64,000 nt of DNA. It comes from Pseudomonas fluorescens (GTDB lineage: Bacteria; Pseudomonadota; Gammaproteobacteria; Pseudomonadales; Pseudomonadaceae). Location of the stretch: positions 920,816 through 984,815 of the forward strand of contig NZ_MOBX01000014.1 in the NCBI RefSeq assembly GCF_003732425.1, read 5' to 3'. This document shows positions 61,399 through 64,000 of the stretch, piece by piece (positions within the stretch are counted from its first letter, which is position 1; each line of letters begins with the position of its first letter). The position numbers and the translations under genes are program-made. The notes beneath the pieces were generated by a model. That model had not been told where the DNA came from and did not search any database. It saw only the letters and a program-made list of their open reading frames with translations.

Positions 61399-61418
61399 GA
61401 CTGTCAGTTCTGACAGTA
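61399..61418 (+). promoter_or_regulatory. lux-box-like palindrome upstream of the halovibrin-like gene
   Basis: GACTGTCAGTTCTGACAGTA contains CTGTCAG-N2-CTGACAG, the same core as the box at 46000. It lies 61 bases before the ATG at 61480. A CATACT hexamer (61441-61446) lies where a -10 element would sit if the box were centred near -42. Confidence 0.65.
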
Positions 61419-61479
61419 GATAACAATCTTCGGCTCTTCACATACTCGAGATGAAATCAACTTCATCCAGGGTATGAAT

Positions 61480-63117
61480 ATGAAATTCTTACTGTTCCTG
61501 ACTTTCGTTTTCTCCGCCGCTGCCAATGCCATGTCCGGTCAGGCCTTAGTGACGGACTTGAATACGAAATATCAAAGCAATGTCGCGCAGTGTTCGAATG
61601 GAGCACCCGCGTACTATTGTTCTGGTGTTCTCTTGCGGGCGGTGGACTACAGCACGTCTTTCAAGTTTTGGGATTACGGGTCACAGGCGACGAAACTGGG
61701 CTCGGTTGCATTTACCTATATTCGATCTGATGTCGGTAGTACGACACTGAACAGCAACAGGAAAAGTGGTTTCATTTTGAAGGATCAGACCTCCGCACTG
61801 GTAGCGGGAAAGGTCTTGAACCTGCGATGTATTTTTCCGTTTCCGACAGAGTCGCTGGATATAAGGGCTGATCACGGTTGTGGGTTTGCGCCCAAGAATA
61901 TGCAGGTGGATCCTGATCTTGCCAACTGTGCAAAGTTATGGGGCTCTCCCGTTACTGCCGCTGCATGGCTGAAGAACTTCAAGGAACATCAGTCGCTTCC
62001 CCAGAATCAATGTTCGCTCAGCACGGTTGTCGCCGCGCAATTCAAGGCCAGTCTTGAGGCGCATAAGCTGGTAGATGCCACTTGGACAGCCAAACCCATG
62101 GAAGTCCTGGTACAGACGTGGGACGAGAGCAAGCCTGAAAAAATTCCCGTAGAAGCGGTGTTCTACGACGCGACGGTTCCCGCCAAGCTGGCAGATGCGC
62201 AAAAATTTCAGCGGGAATACTATGCTGCGACCTCTCTGTACGTTCCTGTTATCAGGATGAATCTGACGGCCGCCAATAAGGAAATCTTCAGTTTTTCAGC
62301 GACAGATCAGGTCTATGGTCAGGTGGTTGCGGAGCGATTGAATGCTCGATATTCGAGTACTTCGAATGATTGTGGTGGCAAGGCGGCTTACTATTGCAGC
62401 GGAATACTGGTCAGAACGACCGGGGCATCGGAAAAATACCATGCCTGGGATCCCAGTCCGTCGTCCGAGACTTCCGGGAGCGTTTCGTTTTCATATTTAC
62501 GCACGGATTTGGGCGTAGCTCGTCTATTTAGCGGTGAAACCCAAGGGTTTGTTTTTAAAGATCAGAATGCTGTTGAGAAGAATGCTTATTATCCCGTTGC
62601 GATACTGTGTACCTATCCGTCCGATGGTGCGATATATCCTAACCGGTCGAATAAAGGTTGCGGCGCGCATAGTTGGTATCCTGACTCTAGTCGATCTTGT
62701 CCGGAAGAAGGTGTGACAACCCTTGCAAAATGGGTGAGCCACTTTCACCGGACGAGTCAGAGGTACCTGAGTCAATGCAGTTTTACTCCGGATAAAGACC
62801 AATTCACGATAAGTCTACAGGCGCGCAATGCATTTCAGCACCCGTCTGATCGAATTAACTATAACGAGGTCGTTGTGGCAGTCTGGCCAAAAGGGAGACG
62901 AGATCTTCCCATCGAGGCATTTGTTTATGTCACTGCACCCGGGCGAGCTGTGGGTCTGGAAGGCGCAAAGTACATGCAGAAGGATTATTACAATACGGTC
63001 GGCGATATCGTGCCCGTCATTCGGCTTGTCTTGGGAAATGGACCGGCCACTGCGTTCAATTATTTTAGTCAGGATCAAGCTGTGGATACCTCTGGTCGTG
63101 TTCTGGCGGCTGATTGA
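61480..63117 (+). CDS. secreted two-domain halovibrin-like protein
   Basis: 545 residues with a clear signal peptide (MKFLLFLTFVFSAAANA, cleavage after the AxA at 15-17). The mature chain is two homologous halves (about 20-272 and 278-540). Each carries YYCSGxLxR, SVxFxYxRxDxG, GFxxKDQ, a GCG motif and a PVIR block, with six cysteines at matching places. The family is similar to proteins named halovibrin HvnA in Pseudomonas; enzymatic activity is unverified. AGGG before 61480 favours this ATG over 61474. Codon use is more AT-rich than neighbours, consistent with recent transfer. A lux-box-like site precedes it. Confidence 0.75.
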   Translation: MKFLLFLTFVFSAAANAMSGQALVTDLNTKYQSNVAQCSNGAPAYYCSGVLLRAVDYSTSFKFWDYGSQATKLGSVAFTYIRSDVGSTTLNSNRKSGFILKDQTSALVAGKVLNLRCIFPFPTESLDIRADHGCGFAPKNMQVDPDLANCAKLWGSPVTAAAWLKNFKEHQSLPQNQCSLSTVVAAQFKASLEAHKLVDATWTAKPMEVLVQTWDESKPEKIPVEAVFYDATVPAKLADAQKFQREYYAATSLYVPVIRMNLTAANKEIFSFSATDQVYGQVVAERLNARYSSTSNDCGGKAAYYCSGILVRTTGASEKYHAWDPSPSSETSGSVSFSYLRTDLGVARLFSGETQGFVFKDQNAVEKNAYYPVAILCTYPSDGAIYPNRSNKGCGAHSWYPDSSRSCPEEGVTTLAKWVSHFHRTSQRYLSQCSFTPDKDQFTISLQARNAFQHPSDRINYNEVVVAVWPKGRRDLPIEAFVYVTAPGRAVGLEGAKYMQKDYYNTVGDIVPVIRLVLGNGPATAFNYFSQDQAVDTSGRVLAAD

Positions 63118-63266
63118 TTTTTGGCTGGATTGAAGTCGTTGATCATTTCAGTTAAGTCGAAGTAGTACATCTAATAGCGCGGTGACATATATCGAGGTTG
63201 TAAGTCCTCGGTAATGTTAGTGCTCCCGGTTTGCTCTCCTTTAAACAGAAAAAATGGAGCATAAGT

Positions 63267-64000
63267 ATGAAGTATCTGACGTTGTTGGCGATTTTTTTTG
63301 CTTCGTCTGTCAATGCCATGTCTGGTCAGGTATTGATAACTGATCTGAACGCAAAATATCAGAGTAATGTCGCCCAGTGTTCGAACGGAGCACCAGCGTA
63401 TTACTGTTCCGGCGTGCTCTTGCGGGGTGTGGATTACAGCACCTTCTTCAAGTTTTGGGATTATGGGTCGCAAGCAACTAAGCTCGGTTCTGTCGCCTTT
63501 ACTTATATTCGTGCTGATGTAGGTAGCAGATCATTAAACAGCGGCAGAAGTAGCGGGTTTATCCTGAAGGATCAGACCTCTGCATTGGCAGCAGGGAAAG
63601 CGCTGACCCTGCGATGTATTTTTCCCTTTCCAACCGAATCACTCGATGTCCGCGCTGATCACGGTTGTGGGTTTGCACCCAAAGCTGCACAAGCCGACGC
63701 CGATCTTGCCAATTGTGCAAAATTATGGGGCTCTCCCGTTACTGCTGCAGCGTGGCTGAAAAACTTTCAGGAACACAGCTCGCTGCCAAAAAATCAGTGT
63801 TCGCTGAGCACGGTTGTCGCCGCACAATTCAAGGCCAGTCTTGAAGCGCACACACTTTTGGGTGCTGTGTGGACGGCCAAGCCTACTGAAGTTCTGGTTC
63901 AAACTTGGGATGAAAGCAAGCCTGAGAGGCTTCCAGTGGAAGCGGTTTTTTACGATGCATTGAAGCCTGCCAAGTTGGTGGATGCTCAGAAGTTTCAGCG
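63267..64000 (+). CDS. second halovibrin-like protein, 5' part only
   Basis: A tandem paralogue cut by the end of the window; 244 codons are open without a stop. GGAG (63256-63259) precedes the ATG. A signal peptide ending VNA precedes SGQVLITDLNAKYQSNVAQC, and the first half is nearly identical to the gene at 61480 (same YYCSGVLLR, DYGSQATKLGSVAFTYIR and CIFPFPTESLD blocks). Differences are scattered, so it is a duplicate that has diverged. No lux-box-like palindrome lies in the 149-base gap, so it may be cotranscribed with the first. Confidence 0.8.
   Translation, partial: MKYLTLLAIFFASSVNAMSGQVLITDLNAKYQSNVAQCSNGAPAYYCSGVLLRGVDYSTFFKFWDYGSQATKLGSVAFTYIRADVGSRSLNSGRSSGFILKDQTSALAAGKALTLRCIFPFPTESLDVRADHGCGFAPKAAQADADLANCAKLWGSPVTAAAWLKNFQEHSSLPKNQCSLSTVVAAQFKASLEAHTLLGAVWTAKPTEVLVQTWDESKPERLPVEAVFYDALKPAKLVDAQKFQ

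Overview
The window is a stretch of Gammaproteobacterial chromosome that looks like the Pseudomonas fluorescens group. The gene order pseudaminate cluster - fliC-flaG-fliDST-fleQ-fleSR-fliEFGHIJ-fliKLMNOPQR-flhB-flhA-flhF-fleN-fliA-cheYZAB-motCD-parA-cheW is typical of Pseudomonas. FleQ/FleN, a second stator (MotCD), the HptB-HsbR-HsbA module and Pseudomonas-type REP palindromes all point the same way. Nearly everything is on the plus strand with high GC; almost all long minus-strand open frames are antisense shadows.

Layout. (1) 0.2-15.6 kb: a tightly overlapping operon for flagellin glycosylation. It holds a CDP-glucose-derived deoxysugar branch (rfbF, rfbG, 3,5-epimerase, two C-methyltransferase-like proteins, a reductase/epimerase), a CmcI-like protein, a large multi-domain glycosyltransferase, and a complete pseudaminic acid pathway (pseB, pseC, methylase, pseF, a fused pseG-pseH, pseI). 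(2) 15.8-18.4 kb: a ketoacyl synthase III, a Maf-type glycosyltransferase and a small unknown gene. (3) 18.5-22.2 kb: flagellin, FlaG, filament cap and chaperones. (4) 22.4-26.6 kb: the regulators FleQ and FleSR. (5) 26.7-42.2 kb: basal body, C-ring and export genes, with the hsbA-hsbR-hptB signalling module inserted between fliJ and fliK. (6) 42.2-46.7 kb: an accessory island between flhB and flhA. It contains one intact and two decayed copies of a DUF6124 gene, repeated leader DNA, REP elements and a large minus-strand Ig-like protein whose C-terminal tip is AT-rich. (7) 46.7-61.3 kb: flhA, flhF, fleN, fliA, the chemotaxis core, motCD, and the ParA/ParP array-positioning pair with cheW. (8) 61.4-64 kb: two tandem genes for secreted cysteine-rich proteins of a halovibrin-like family, the second cut by the window edge.

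Regulation. I could place six sigma-54 sites with exact GG-N10-GC spacing, before fleS, fliE, fliK, fliL, flhA and cheY. A weaker seventh precedes the glycosylation operon, and a good sigma-28 site precedes fliC. This fits the FleQ -> FleSR -> FliA cascade. The most unusual signal is a pair of lux-box-like palindromes (core CTGTCAG-N2-CTGACAG). They lie 63 and 61 bases ahead of the two accessory surface/secreted genes (the Ig-like protein and the first halovibrin-like protein), which suggests a shared LuxR-type input to non-flagellar genes flanking the motility cluster.
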